Counted from the first letter of the stretch, positions 38,939 to 47,706 are shown. The stretch is DNA of 64,000 bases from Spinactinospora alkalitolerans (GCF_013408795.1 NZ_JACCCC010000001.1:1736001-1800000), one strand, 5' to 3'. A program made the numbers and translations. The notes: a model not told the origin generated them from the sequence alone.

Positions 38939-40623
38939 ACAGGCTGCCCCGGCGCGACTACGCGTCCCTGTACGGCCCCACCACGGGGGACACGGTGCGG
39001 CTGGCGGACACCGACCTGTGGGTGCGCGTGGAGGGCGACGACACCGAGCCCGGCGAGGAGCTGCTGGGCGGCTGCGGCAAGACCGCCCGCGACGGCCTGC
39101 TCGTCGCGGGCAGGGCGCCCCGCGACAGCGCCCTGGACATGGTCGTCCTCGGCGTGCTCGTACTGGACCCGCTCATCGGCGTGCGCAAGACCAACATCGG
39201 CGTCAAGGACGGCCGCATCGTCGGCACCGGCCGGGCCGGCAACCCCGAGACCACCGACGGCGTCGAGCTCGTCGTGGACTCCCACACCGCGATGATCACC
39301 GGTGAGGGCCTGATCGCCACTCCCGGCATCGTCGACTCCCACGTCCACCTCTCCAGCCCCGAGGTGGTCCCCGCCGCGCTGGCGGCCGGCGTCACCTCCC
39401 TGGTCGGCATGGGGATCGGCGGCGTGTGGGACGTCGGCGCCAACCCCGCCAACAACCTGCACAGCCTCATCGAGGGCTGGCGGGACGCGCCCGTCAACGT
39501 GGCGTTCCTGGCCCGGGGCTCCTCCTCCTCGACCGAGCTGCTGGAACGCGCGGTCCTGGCCGGCGCGGGCGGCTTCAAGATCCACGAGGACTGGGGTGCG
39601 ACCCCGCGCATCGTCGACACCTGCCTCGGCGTCGCCGAGCAGGCCGACCTGCCGGTCGCCCTGCACACCGACACGCTGAACGAGTCCGGCTACCTCTCCG
39701 ACACGCTCCTGGCCACCCGCGGCCGCACCGTGCACGCCTACCACGTCGAGGGCGGCGGCGGCCACCCCGACCTGCTGGAGATCGTCGGCCAACCGCACGT
39801 CCTCACCTCCTCCACCACGCCCACACTGCCGCTGACCCCGGCCACCGTCGCCGAACTGCTGCCCATGACACTCACCGTGCACCGCGGCCACCACGGCCTG
39901 GACAGCGACGTCTCGATCGCGGCGAGCCGGGTCCGCGAACACGCGATCGCGGCCGAGAACGCGCTGCACGACCTCGGCGCGATCAGCATCGTCAACTCCG
40001 ACTCCATGGGCATGGGACGCATCGCCGAGACGGCGCGGCGCACCTGGCAGGTGGCCCACGTCCAGGCGCACCTGGCCGGGCAGGCCGGGCCCGGCGTCGT
40101 CAACAACGAACGGGTGCTGCGCTACCTGGCCAAGATCACCCTCAACCCGGCCATCGCGCACGGCATGGCGCACGAGGTCGGGGCGCTGCGGCCCGGGAGC
40201 ATCGCCGACATGGTGCTGTGGCGGCCGGCCTCCTTCGGCGCCCAGCCGGAGCTGGTGCTGAAGTCGGGCTTCGTCGCGTGGGGGGTCTCCGGCTCGGGCT
40301 CGGGGTCCACCCGGCTCACCCAGCCGCGGATGATGAAGCCCTACTTCGGCGGCCTCGGCGGGGCCCCGCGCCGGCTGTCCAGGGTCTTCGTCTCCCAGGC
40401 CTGCCTGGACGACCGCGCCGCCAGGGAGGCGCTGCCCCGAGGCGTGCGCTACAGCCCGATCCGCGACAGCCGCGGGCTCACCCGCCACGACATGGTCGCC
40501 AACACCGCGGTGCCCGATGTCCGGGTTCCCACCACGCCCGACTCGGTACTCGTGGACGGCCGGCCCATCGGCATCCACCACGCCGCCGACCTGCCGCTCA
40601 CCCGCCTGCACAACCTGGCCTGA
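38935..40623 (+). CDS. ureC: Urease alpha subunit-like amidohydrolase with altered flap
   Basis: 562 residues, full UreC length. Active-site elements by alignment to Klebsiella UreC: HVH at 136/138, carbamylation Lys K215 in GGFKIHEDWGAT, H217, H244 in LHTDTLNES, H270 in YHVEGGGGH, and D356 in NSDSMGMGR. All dinuclear metal ligands are therefore kept. The mobile flap differs: the usual MVCHHLDP, with its catalytic Cys and His, is TVHRGHHGLD (314-323), so the Cys is missing. No ureD, E, F or G gene accompanies it. It may hydrolyse a substrate other than urea or use a different metal. Some Streptomyces have a second urease locus of similar layout. Confidence 0.82.
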   Translation: MNRLPRRDYASLYGPTTGDTVRLADTDLWVRVEGDDTEPGEELLGGCGKTARDGLLVAGRAPRDSALDMVVLGVLVLDPLIGVRKTNIGVKDGRIVGTGRAGNPETTDGVELVVDSHTAMITGEGLIATPGIVDSHVHLSSPEVVPAALAAGVTSLVGMGIGGVWDVGANPANNLHSLIEGWRDAPVNVAFLARGSSSSTELLERAVLAGAGGFKIHEDWGATPRIVDTCLGVAEQADLPVALHTDTLNESGYLSDTLLATRGRTVHAYHVEGGGGHPDLLEIVGQPHVLTSSTTPTLPLTPATVAELLPMTLTVHRGHHGLDSDVSIAASRVREHAIAAENALHDLGAISIVNSDSMGMGRIAETARRTWQVAHVQAHLAGQAGPGVVNNERVLRYLAKITLNPAIAHGMAHEVGALRPGSIADMVLWRPASFGAQPELVLKSGFVAWGVSGSGSGSTRLTQPRMMKPYFGGLGGAPRRLSRVFVSQACLDDRAAREALPRGVRYSPIRDSRGLTRHDMVANTAVPDVRVPTTPDSVLVDGRPIGIHHAADLPLTRLHNLA

Positions 40624-40666
40624 CCGGCCCGACCCGCCCGCCGCCTTCCGAGGAAGACCACCGCAC

Positions 40667-42373
40667 GTGCTGGACCTGAAGCTGTTCAACGCCCGGATCC
40701 GGACGGTCGACGACGACCGCCCCCGGGCCCGCACGCTCGGCGTGTTCGCCGGCCGCGTCGCCGGCCTCGACGACGCGGTGGCCGACCTGCCGGCCCGCAC
40801 CGCCGTCGACTGCGGCGGAGCCGTCATCGCCCCCGGCTTCGGCGACGCCCACAACCACATGGCCTGGTTCGGCCAGTCGCTGGACGAGCTCGACCTGGAG
40901 GGGGCGGCGACCCTGCCGGCCCTCTACGACGCGGTCGCGCGCCGCGCCGCCGGGCTGCCGGCCGACGCATGGGTCGTGGGATCGGGCTACGACGACACCG
41001 CCATGGGCGCCCACCCGCACCGCGCCGGACTCGACCGGGCCGCCGGCGGCCGGCCGGTCTGGCTCAAGCACCGCTCCGGGCACATGTGCGCGGTCAGCAG
41101 CGAGGTGCTGCGGCTGGCCGGCGTGCTCGGCGGCGGAGCGGACGTGCCCGAGGGCGGCGTGGTGGTGCGCGACGCCGACGGCGTCCCGACGGGGCTGCTG
41201 CAGGAACAGGCCCAGGGCCTGGTCACCGCGCTCGTCATGCCCTACCCGGTGACCGAACTGGCCGACGCCATCGGCAGGGCGAGCGCGGTCTACGCGGCCG
41301 AAGGGCTCACCCACGTGGTGGAGGCCGGGATCGGCCTCGGCCTCATCGGGCGCAGCCCCGTCGAGGCCGCCGCCTACCAGCTCGCCAGGGACCGCGGCGC
41401 GCTGGGCGTCCGGGTCGAGCTCATGGTGGCCGGCGACAACCTGCACCCGCTGCGCTCGCACGCCGACGACGGCATCGACGTCGGCCTGGACCTGGGCCTG
41501 CGCACCGGGTTCGGCGACGACCGGCTGCGGCTGGGGCCGATGAAGATCTGGCTGGACGGCTCCCTGATCGGCCGCACCGCCGCGGTGACCGAGCCGTTCT
41601 GCGGCCACGCCCACGGATCCGGGTACCTCCAGGCCGGGCCCGAGGAGATGCGCGCGCTCGTCGTCGACGCGCACCGCGCCGGCTGGCGGGTCGCGGCGCA
41701 CGCCATCGGCGACAGCGCCGTCGACCTCGCCCTCGACGCGTTCGCCGAGGCCGGGCGGGCCGCGCCGCGCCGCGACGTCCGGCACCGGATCGAGCACTCC
41801 GGAGTGGTCCGCCCCGACCAGCTGGCCCGCTACGCCGAACTGGGCGCCGTGCCGGTGCCGCAGCCGCGCTTCCTGCACGCGGTGGGCGACACCATGGCCG
41901 AGGCGCTGGGCCCCGAGCGCACCCCGTGGCTGTACCGGCACCGGTCCTTCCTCGACGCGGGACTGCGGGTGCCGGGCAGCTCCGACCGCCCGGTCGCGCC
42001 GGGCGCCCCGCTGCTGGGCATGCAGTCCATGGTCGAACGGCGCAGCAGCGCCGGGATCGTGCTCGGGCCCGACGAGCGGGTCGGGCCCGAGCAGGCGCTG
42101 CGCGCCTACACCATCGACGCCGCATGGGCGAGCCACGACGAGCACCGCCGCGGCAGCATCACCCCCGGCAAGCACGCCGACTTCGTGCTGCTCGCCGACG
42201 ACCCCGTCGAGGTCGACAGCGGGCGCATCGGCGGAATCGGCGTCCTGGCCACGTTCGTGGCCGGGGAGTGCGTGCACGGCGCAGACCTGCTCGCCGGGCA
42301 CGGCCTGGCGGTGGACGGCCCGATCCCCCAAGGCCCGCGACCGCGCGGCCCCGACACAGGAGCGACACGATGA
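40667..42373 (+). CDS. YtcJ/NfdA-type amidohydrolase
   Basis: 568 residues from GTG 40667, with GAGGAAG upstream. Metal motif GDAHNHMAWFG (His-x-His, about residue 60), the substrate-side segment LKHRSGHMCAVSSE, VAAHAIGDSAVDLALDAF, HRIEHSGVV, and the last metal Asp in GSSDRPVAPGAPLLGM. These are the family features of N-substituted formamide deformylases and related long amidohydrolases that cut C-N bonds in small amides. It follows the urease-like gene by 43 bases and overlaps the transporter gene by 4, so it belongs to the same operon and probably acts before or after the urease-like enzyme. No signal peptide. Confidence 0.87.
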   Translation: MLDLKLFNARIRTVDDDRPRARTLGVFAGRVAGLDDAVADLPARTAVDCGGAVIAPGFGDAHNHMAWFGQSLDELDLEGAATLPALYDAVARRAAGLPADAWVVGSGYDDTAMGAHPHRAGLDRAAGGRPVWLKHRSGHMCAVSSEVLRLAGVLGGGADVPEGGVVVRDADGVPTGLLQEQAQGLVTALVMPYPVTELADAIGRASAVYAAEGLTHVVEAGIGLGLIGRSPVEAAAYQLARDRGALGVRVELMVAGDNLHPLRSHADDGIDVGLDLGLRTGFGDDRLRLGPMKIWLDGSLIGRTAAVTEPFCGHAHGSGYLQAGPEEMRALVVDAHRAGWRVAAHAIGDSAVDLALDAFAEAGRAAPRRDVRHRIEHSGVVRPDQLARYAELGAVPVPQPRFLHAVGDTMAEALGPERTPWLYRHRSFLDAGLRVPGSSDRPVAPGAPLLGMQSMVERRSSAGIVLGPDERVGPEQALRAYTIDAAWASHDEHRRGSITPGKHADFVLLADDPVEVDSGRIGGIGVLATFVAGECVHGADLLAGHGLAVDGPIPQGPRPRGPDTGATR

Positions 42374-43698
42374 CCCAGCACGACCGGCCCGGCGGTCCGC
42401 CGGGCAAAGCGAAGCCGGTGGTGACCGACAAGGAGGCCCGGCGCATCGCGTTCGCCGCGTTCGTCGGCACCGCGCTGGAGTGGTACGACTACTTCCTCTT
42501 CGGCACCGCGGCCGCCATCGTCTTCAACCGGCTGTACTTCACCGCGCTGGATCCCACGGCGGCCACGCTGGCCGCCTTCGCCACGTTCGGCGTGGGGTTC
42601 GTGGCCCGGCCCGTCGGCGCGGTCGTCTTCGGCTGGGTCGGCGACCGCATCGGCAGACGCCCGGCGCTGCTGATCACCGTGGTGATGATCGGCGTGGCCA
42701 CCGGCCTGATCGGCGTGCTGCCCGACTTCACGGCCATCGGCATCGCCGCACCCGTCCTGCTCGCGCTGCTGCGGCTGCTCCAGGGCATCGCGGTGGGCGG
42801 CGAATGGGGCGGCGCGGTGACACTGGCGGTGGAGCACGCCCCGCCGGAGCGCCGCAGCCGCTACGCCGTGCTGCCGCAGATCGGCTCGCCGGTGGGCACG
42901 CTGATGTCCTCGGGCGCCTTCGCCCTGGTGCTGCTGCTCCCTGCGGACTCCTTCGACTCGTGGGGCTGGCGGCTGCCGTTCCTGGCGGCGTTCCCGCTGC
43001 TGATCATCGCCGTCTACATCCGCCGCAGGGTCGAGGAGTCGCCGCTCTTCGACGAGCTGGTCAAGCAGGACGAGCGGGCGAAGGTCCCGGCGCTGGACGT
43101 CTTCCGGCAGGCGTGGGGCCGGCTGGTCGTGGCCATCGCCGCGGCGTTCCTCGGCGTCGGCGGGTTCTACATCATGACCACGTTCATGATCAGCTACGGC
43201 GCCGGCACCCTGGACGTCTCCCGCAGCGTGATGGTCAACGCCACGCTGGTGGCGGCCGCGGTCCAGATCGTGGTGCTGATCCTGGTGGGCCGGCTCGCCG
43301 ACCGGCTCGGCCCCGGGCGGGTCACCCTGTGGGGCGGCCTGGCCACGGCCGTCTGCGCCTTCCCGATCTTCTGGCTGGTCGACACCAGGAGCACGCTGCT
43401 GATCATCCTGGCCGTCACCGCGGGGGTGGGCGTGCTCTCGATCGCTTATGCGGTCACGGGCGCGCTGCTCACCGAGCTGTTCCCGGCCCGGCTGCGCTAC
43501 AGCGGCGTGGCGCTGGCCTACAACATCGCGGGTGCGCTCAGCGGCTTCCTGCCGTTCGCGGCGACGGCGCTACTGGAGACCAGCGGCGGCCGGTCGTGGT
43601 CGGCGGCGCTGCTGCTGATCGGGGTGGCGCTGGTCACCGCCGTCGGCGGCTTCTACGGCGAGCGCCTGCGCGTCAAGGACGAGGTGGCCACGGCCTGA
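42370..43698 (+). CDS. MFS transporter, metabolite:H+ symporter (MHS) family
   Basis: 442 residues with 12 hydrophobic segments. The MHS start is visible: ARRIAFAAFVGTALEWYDYFLFGTAAAIVF. Motif A is GWVGDRIGRRPALL, then LLRLLQGIAVGGEWGGAVTLAVEHAP and RRRVEESPLFDEL, all typical of ProP/KgtP/ShiA-like proton symporters that import organic acids, betaines or other small metabolites. It ends the PucR/urease-like operon (ATGA overlap with the amidohydrolase gene), so the imported compound is likely the substrate of those hydrolases. A GC hairpin follows. Confidence 0.91.
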   Translation: MTQHDRPGGPPGKAKPVVTDKEARRIAFAAFVGTALEWYDYFLFGTAAAIVFNRLYFTALDPTAATLAAFATFGVGFVARPVGAVVFGWVGDRIGRRPALLITVVMIGVATGLIGVLPDFTAIGIAAPVLLALLRLLQGIAVGGEWGGAVTLAVEHAPPERRSRYAVLPQIGSPVGTLMSSGAFALVLLLPADSFDSWGWRLPFLAAFPLLIIAVYIRRRVEESPLFDELVKQDERAKVPALDVFRQAWGRLVVAIAAAFLGVGGFYIMTTFMISYGAGTLDVSRSVMVNATLVAAAVQIVVLILVGRLADRLGPGRVTLWGGLATAVCAFPIFWLVDTRSTLLIILAVTAGVGVLSIAYAVTGALLTELFPARLRYSGVALAYNIAGALSGFLPFAATALLETSGGRSWSAALLLIGVALVTAVGGFYGERLRVKDEVATA

Positions 43699-43713
43699 CC
43701 GGACCGGATCCGG

Positions 43714-43733
43714 CCGGCCCGGCGGCGGGCCGG
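43714..43733. terminator. Hairpin between convergent MHS and MTHFR genes
   Basis: CCGGCCCG (43714-43721), loop GCGG, CGGGCCGG (43726-43733), 15 bases after the transporter stop. Confidence 0.5.
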
Positions 43734-43756
43734 GTCCGCCCCGCCACTCCGCGTGC

Positions 43757-44695
43757 TCAGACCGCCAGGGACGAGCCGTCCGGGAGCGGGCGGACGGCCG
43801 GGAGGCCGAGGTCGGCGCGCAGCCGGGCCAGCGTGTCGTCACGCCGGAAGTCGGCGATGTGCAGCCCGCGCACACCGGGCTGGGCGAGCGCGTGCCGGGC
43901 CTGCTCCAGCGCGATCCGGTAGGCGGCCTCGCGCTGGTCGGAGGCGCGCTCGACGCGCTCGATCAGATCGGCCGGGACGTAGACGCCGGGCACGTTGGCG
44001 TCCATGAACCGCAGCGCTTGGGCCCCCCGTACCAGGCAGATGGTCGGCAGCAGCGCGACCTTGCGGGTGAGGCCGGTGCGCTCGGCCAGTTCGGCGAAGT
44101 CGGCCAGCCGCTCGGGCCGGTAGCAGATCTGCAACTGCAGGAACCGCGCACCGGCCGCGGCCTTCTTCAACCCCCGGCGCACCCGGTACTCGAACGGGGG
44201 CGCCGCTGGGTTCTCCACCGCACCGATGAACAGCGGGGGAGCCGGGGTGAGCGGGCGCCCCGACAGGTAGCTGCCGCGGGCCAGCGTCGCCGCGGTCCGG
44301 ATGAGCTGGGGCGCGTCCAGGTCGAAGACCCGCTTGGCCTCCGGCTCGTCGCCGGCGGTCACGTCGTCGCCGGTCAGGCAGCAGATCGAGGTGATGCCGT
44401 GCAGCGCGGCGCCGACGATGTCGGCCTGCAGGGCCAGCCGGTTCTTGTCCCTGCACACCACCTGCAGCACCGGTTCCACGCCGAGCTCGCGCACCGCGAT
44501 GGCGATCGCCAGGTTGGCCGCGTGCGCGTGTGCGGCGGGGTTGTCGGTGGCGTTGATCGCGTCGACGTGCGGGGCGAGGCGGGTGACGTGCGCCCGCACG
44601 GCGTCGGGCCCGCCTCCGTCGACCGCGGGCAGCTCCGCCGTGATGACCGGTCGGGAGGCGGTGGCCGCACCGAGGAGTTCGGCCAGGCCCGGCAC
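43757..44695 (-). CDS. metF: Methylenetetrahydrofolate reductase family protein
   Basis: 312 residues; GTG start one base after the stop of the upstream gene. The MetF barrel is seen in VITAELPAVDGGG, HVDAINATDNPAAHAHAANLAIA, LQVVCRDKNRLALQADIVGA (folate-side Asp in the CRDKN/TCRDRN motif) and ITSICCLTGDD. It catalyses the FAD-dependent interconversion of 5-methyl- and 5,10-methylene-tetrahydrofolate. It is unlikely to be the housekeeping MetF: it is paired with an MTHFR_C protein and lies divergent to a DmdA/GcvT-like demethylase, so it probably oxidises the methyl-folate made by that enzyme. Confidence 0.86.
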   Translation of the reverse strand: MPGLAELLGAATASRPVITAELPAVDGGGPDAVRAHVTRLAPHVDAINATDNPAAHAHAANLAIAIAVRELGVEPVLQVVCRDKNRLALQADIVGAALHGITSICCLTGDDVTAGDEPEAKRVFDLDAPQLIRTAATLARGSYLSGRPLTPAPPLFIGAVENPAAPPFEYRVRRGLKKAAAGARFLQLQICYRPERLADFAELAERTGLTRKVALLPTICLVRGAQALRFMDANVPGVYVPADLIERVERASDQREAAYRIALEQARHALAQPGVRGLHIADFRRDDTLARLRADLGLPAVRPLPDGSSLAV

Positions 44696-44696
44696 C

Positions 44697-45068
44697 TCAG
44701 GCCTCCCGCTCGCCGGCGTCCCAGCCCTGCGGGGTGACCCGGTCGCGCCCGGTCAGCAGGTTCAGCCAGGACGACGTGCCGCGCAGTCGCCCGTCCACGG
44801 GCGGGCGCAGGTCGTCGAACTCCTCGCGCCAGGGGCGCGGCATCCGCTCCGAGCGGGTCTGCGCCTTCAGCCAGACGCAGCGCATCTCGGGTCGCACCTC
44901 GCAGCGCCCGTCCTCGCGCACTCCGCCGCACGGGCCGTTGCGCAACGTCTTCGGGCAGGTCATGGGGCAGGTGAGGCCGGTGGAGTGCAGAACGCACTGG
45001 CCGCACATGCGGCAGTCCCAGATGGGTTTCTTGACGGCGTGTTCGATGGTCGCCAGCAGTTTGACCAT
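44697..45068 (-). CDS. MTHFR C-terminal-domain (zinc-binding, Cys-rich) protein
   Basis: 123 residues from the ATG at 45068. The conserved start is VKLLATIEHAVKKPIWDCRMCGQCVLHSTGL, continuing CPMTCPKTLRNGPCGGVREDGRCEV, with 9 Cys that could bind zinc or an iron-sulfur cluster. It matches the MTHFR_C domain found next to or fused with unusual methylenetetrahydrofolate reductases. It is the first gene of a two-gene operon with the MTHFR gene and presumably its electron-transfer or structural partner. An operator-like dyad (45125-45141) sits 57 bases upstream of the start. Confidence 0.82.
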   Translation of the reverse strand: MVKLLATIEHAVKKPIWDCRMCGQCVLHSTGLTCPMTCPKTLRNGPCGGVREDGRCEVRPEMRCVWLKAQTRSERMPRPWREEFDDLRPPVDGRLRGTSSWLNLLTGRDRVTPQGWDAGEREA

Positions 45069-45124
45069 GGGTCCGCCCCGCTTTCCGAGTCCTGCGTGAC
45101 CGAGGGGTCGCGCGGATCTCAGTT

Positions 45125-45141
45125 GTTGCGCTATAAGAAAC
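45125..45141. promoter_or_regulatory. C1-module operator site 1
   Basis: GTTGCGCTATAAGAAAC, a GTTGC-N7-GAAAC imperfect dyad, upstream of the MTHFR_C/MTHFR operon. Same motif at 45216, 45284, 47540 and 47690. Confidence 0.6.
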
Positions 45142-45215
45142 ACGATGCTTATAGAAAAACTTTTTGGCTGGATTGCAGCGTAAAACCGGCCGTTCCGTTG
45201 CGTCAACAGATGTCC

Positions 45216-45232
45216 GTTGCGCTACACGAAAC
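45216..45232. promoter_or_regulatory. C1-module operator site 2
   Basis: GTTGCGCTACACGAAAC: 14 of 17 bases identical to site 1. It lies 98 bases upstream of the DmdA-like start codon. Confidence 0.6.
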
Positions 45233-45283
45233 TAACTTGGCATGTCACCCCTTGACACCCCGAACCGCGGCGGGAGACGCTCT

Positions 45284-45300
45284 GTTGCGCATAGCGAATC
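45284..45300. promoter_or_regulatory. C1-module operator site 3
   Basis: GTTGCGCATAGCGAATC, one base off the right half-site consensus, 30 bases before the DmdA-like start codon. The following GTTGCGTATCGAG (45303) is a further half-site. Confidence 0.5.
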
Positions 45301-45329
45301 GCGTTGCGTATCGAGTGATGGAGGTCCCC

Positions 45330-46532
45330 ATGACCGTCATCGAGAACCCGGAGATCCTGCTCTACAGCCGGATCAGGAAGTCGCCGTACTTCTACGCGTC
45401 GCGCCGGCACGGCGTGGCCAAGTACAGCGTGTACAACCACACCTACCACCCGAGGCACTACGGCGACCCGGTCGCCGAGTACTGGCACCTGCTCAACGGA
45501 GTGACGCTGTGGGACGTCGGCGTGGAGCGCCAGGTGGAGATCACCGGACCGGACGCGTTCACCTTCACCAACATGCTGGTGCCGCGCGACCTCACCAAGT
45601 GCAAGGTGGGGCAGTGCAAGTACGTGTTCGTCACCGCCCCTGACGGCGGCATCATCAACGACCCCGTGCTGCTGCGCCTGGGCGAGAACCACTTCTGGCT
45701 GTCCCTGGCCGACAGCGACGTGCTGCTGTGGGCGCAGGGGCTGGCCTACAACAGCGGACTGGACGTCACGATCCGCGAGGCCGACGTCGGCCCGCTCCAG
45801 GTGCAGGGGCCCAAGTCCAGGGACGTCATGGTCGACCTGTTCGGCGAGCGCGTGCTGGACATCCCGTACTACTTCTGCGCCGAGTACGACCTCGACGGCC
45901 TCGACGTGGTGGTCTCGCGCACCGGCTACACCTCGGAACTGGGGTTCGAGATCTACCTGCGCAACGCCACGCGCGACGCGATGACGCTGTGGGACAAGGT
46001 GATCGAGGCCGGCACCCCGCACGGCATCCAGGTCATCGGCCCCTGCCACATCCGCAGGATCGAGGGCGGCATCCTCGCCTGGGGCAGCGACATCGGGCTG
46101 GACACCAACCCGTTCGAGGTGGGCTACGGCTACGAGGTGAGCTGGATGGTCGACCTGGACCAGGAGGCCGACTTCGTCGGCAAGGAGGCGCTCACCCGCA
46201 TCCGCGACACCGGCATCAGCCGCAAGCTGGCGGGGGTGGAGATCAGCGGGCCGCCGCTGGGTTCCTACAACGACGGCTCCATGATCGACGTCTTCCCGGT
46301 CTCGCGTCCCGGCGGCGAGGTGATCGGCAAGGTCACCTCGGCCTGCTTCTCGCCGAAGCTGGAGCGCAACATCGGGTTCGCCATGGTCCCGGTCGAGGCC
46401 TCGGCGCTCGGCACCGAGCTGAGCGTGCGGACGCAGCACGGCCTCGTCTCGGCCACGGTCGTCGAGAAGCCCTTCGTCGACCCCAAGAAGTTCGTGCCGA
46501 AGCAGGATCTGCACCGGCTCGTGGCCGGCTGA
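45330..46532 (+). CDS. GcvT-family folate-dependent demethylase, DmdA-like
   Basis: 400 residues from ATG 45330 with GGAGG 5 bases upstream. Segments closely recalling DMSP demethylase DmdA are KYSVYNHTYHP, VTLWDVGVERQVEITGPDAF, LVPRDLTKCKVGQCKYVFV, GGIINDPVLLRL, FWLSLADSDVLLWAQGLA and the C-terminal barrel NPFEVGYGYEVSWMVDLDQEADFVGKEAL, split here only for description. Enzymes of this clade move a methyl group from a sulfonium, quaternary amine or aryl ether to tetrahydrofolate. The neighbours are dimethylglycine oxidase, PurU and MTHFR, so a methylated osmolyte (glycine betaine or DMSP) is a sensible substrate, but not proven. The upstream region carries operator sites 2 and 3. Confidence 0.8.
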   Translation: MTVIENPEILLYSRIRKSPYFYASRRHGVAKYSVYNHTYHPRHYGDPVAEYWHLLNGVTLWDVGVERQVEITGPDAFTFTNMLVPRDLTKCKVGQCKYVFVTAPDGGIINDPVLLRLGENHFWLSLADSDVLLWAQGLAYNSGLDVTIREADVGPLQVQGPKSRDVMVDLFGERVLDIPYYFCAEYDLDGLDVVVSRTGYTSELGFEIYLRNATRDAMTLWDKVIEAGTPHGIQVIGPCHIRRIEGGILAWGSDIGLDTNPFEVGYGYEVSWMVDLDQEADFVGKEALTRIRDTGISRKLAGVEISGPPLGSYNDGSMIDVFPVSRPGGEVIGKVTSACFSPKLERNIGFAMVPVEASALGTELSVRTQHGLVSATVVEKPFVDPKKFVPKQDLHRLVAG

Positions 46533-46545
46533 CCCGATCGGCGCC

Positions 46546-46574
46546 AAGGGGCGGTCCGCCGCGGACCGCCCCTT
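46546..46574. terminator. Strong bidirectional terminator
   Basis: AAGGGGCGGTCCG (46546-46558), loop CCG, CGGACCGCCCCTT (46562-46574) followed by T: 13 perfect pairs with an A-run before and a T-run after. It sits between the convergent ends of the DmdA-like gene and purU. Confidence 0.85.
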
Positions 46575-46593
46575 TCCCCGACCGCGCGCCCGC

Positions 46594-47475
46594 TCAGGCG
46601 AACACCACGGTGCGCCCCTCGTTGAGCAGGACGCGCTGTTCGCTGTGCCAGCGCACGGCCCGGGCCAGCACCTGGGACTCCACGTCGCGGCCGACGGCGG
46701 CGAGGTGGGCGGCGCCCATCGAGTGGTCCACCCGGATCACGTCCTGCTCGATGATCGGCCCCTCGTCCAGATCGGGGGTGACGTAGTGGGCGGTCGCCCC
46801 GATCAGCTTGACGCCGCGGGCGTGCGCCTGGTGGTAGGGCCGCGACCCCTTGAAGCCGGGCAGGAACGAGTGGTGGATGTTGATCGCCCGGCCCTCCAGC
46901 CGCTTGCACAGCTCGGGGGAGAGGATCTGCATGTAGCGGGCCAGCACCACCAGGTCGATGCCCAGTTCGTCGACCAGGCCCATCAGTTCGGCCTCGGCCT
47001 CCGGCTTGGTCTGCGGCGTCACCGGGACGTGCCGGAAGTCCAACCCGTAGGACGCGGCCAGGTCGGCGGCGTCGGGGTGGTTGGAGACGATGAGCGCGAC
47101 GTCGATGGGCAGCGCGCCGATGTGCCGGCGGAACAGCAGGTCGTTGAGGCAGTGCTCGTAGCGCGAGACCAGGATCAGCGCGCGCGTGCGCACCGCGGCG
47201 TCGACCAGGCGCCAGGACATGCCGAAGGCCTCGGCGACCCAGCCGAACCCCTGGGCGAGCTCCCCGGCGCTGCGCCGCGGGTCCGGCGTCTCGAACTGCA
47301 CGCGCATGAAGAACCGCCCGGTGTCGGGGTCGTCGAACTGCCGGCTCTCGGTGATGTTGGCGTCGTGGTGCACCAGGAACTCCGCCACCGCGTGCACGAT
47401 GCCGGGCCGGTCGGGGCAGTCGAGGGTGAGGACGTGGTCGCGTCCCCGGATCGGTTCGGTGGCTCCGCCGGACAT
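46594..47475 (-). CDS. purU: Formyltetrahydrofolate deformylase
   Basis: 293 residues from the ATG at 47475 with AGGAGG upstream. An ACT domain comes first (HVLTLDCPDRPGIVHAVAEFL), then the formyltransferase/hydrolase fold with NDLLFRRHIGALP, LARYMQILSPELC and INIHHSFLPGFKGSRPYHQA (catalytic His in IHHSFLP, catalytic Asp in DEGPIIEQD). It hydrolyses 10-formyl-THF to formate and THF, recycling folate when methyl groups are being oxidised. Divergent from dimethylglycine oxidase; the shared promoter region has operator-like dyads. Confidence 0.93.
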   Translation of the reverse strand: MSGGATEPIRGRDHVLTLDCPDRPGIVHAVAEFLVHHDANITESRQFDDPDTGRFFMRVQFETPDPRRSAGELAQGFGWVAEAFGMSWRLVDAAVRTRALILVSRYEHCLNDLLFRRHIGALPIDVALIVSNHPDAADLAASYGLDFRHVPVTPQTKPEAEAELMGLVDELGIDLVVLARYMQILSPELCKRLEGRAINIHHSFLPGFKGSRPYHQAHARGVKLIGATAHYVTPDLDEGPIIEQDVIRVDHSMGAAHLAAVGRDVESQVLARAVRWHSEQRVLLNEGRTVVFA

Positions 47476-47539
47476 GGGCGCCTCCTCGCAGTCGGACGGT
47501 CGCAAAGGCGGCCGGGTGAGACATCTGCGTTGCACCAAG

Positions 47540-47556
47540 GTTGCGTAATGGGCAAC
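47540..47556. promoter_or_regulatory. C1-module operator site 4
   Basis: GTTGCGTAATGGGCAAC: a perfect GTTGC-N7-GCAAC dyad, 65 bases upstream of purU. Confidence 0.6.
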
Positions 47557-47689
47557 GTGTTCTTCTATCAGAGACAGTGCGTCGGACATCCCGGGTTCGT
47601 CAAGACGCGCGACTCGCCGGATCCGGACTCGCCCGATCCTCTTGACAGGTGTGCGCACGCGACGGACGCTGTTGCGTAACTCGCGCTTT

Positions 47690-47706
47690 GTTGCGCTGAA
47701 AGAAAC
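47690..47706. promoter_or_regulatory. C1-module operator site 5
   Basis: GTTGCGCTGAAAGAAAC: 15 of 17 bases match site 1. It ends 23 bases before the dimethylglycine oxidase start, so it would overlap the promoter or the RNA start. Confidence 0.6.

Noticed and set aside
38929-40860. A 643-codon antisense frame over the urease-like gene
   Set aside because: His/Gln/Val-rich shadow with no motif; the plus strand has all urease metal ligands.
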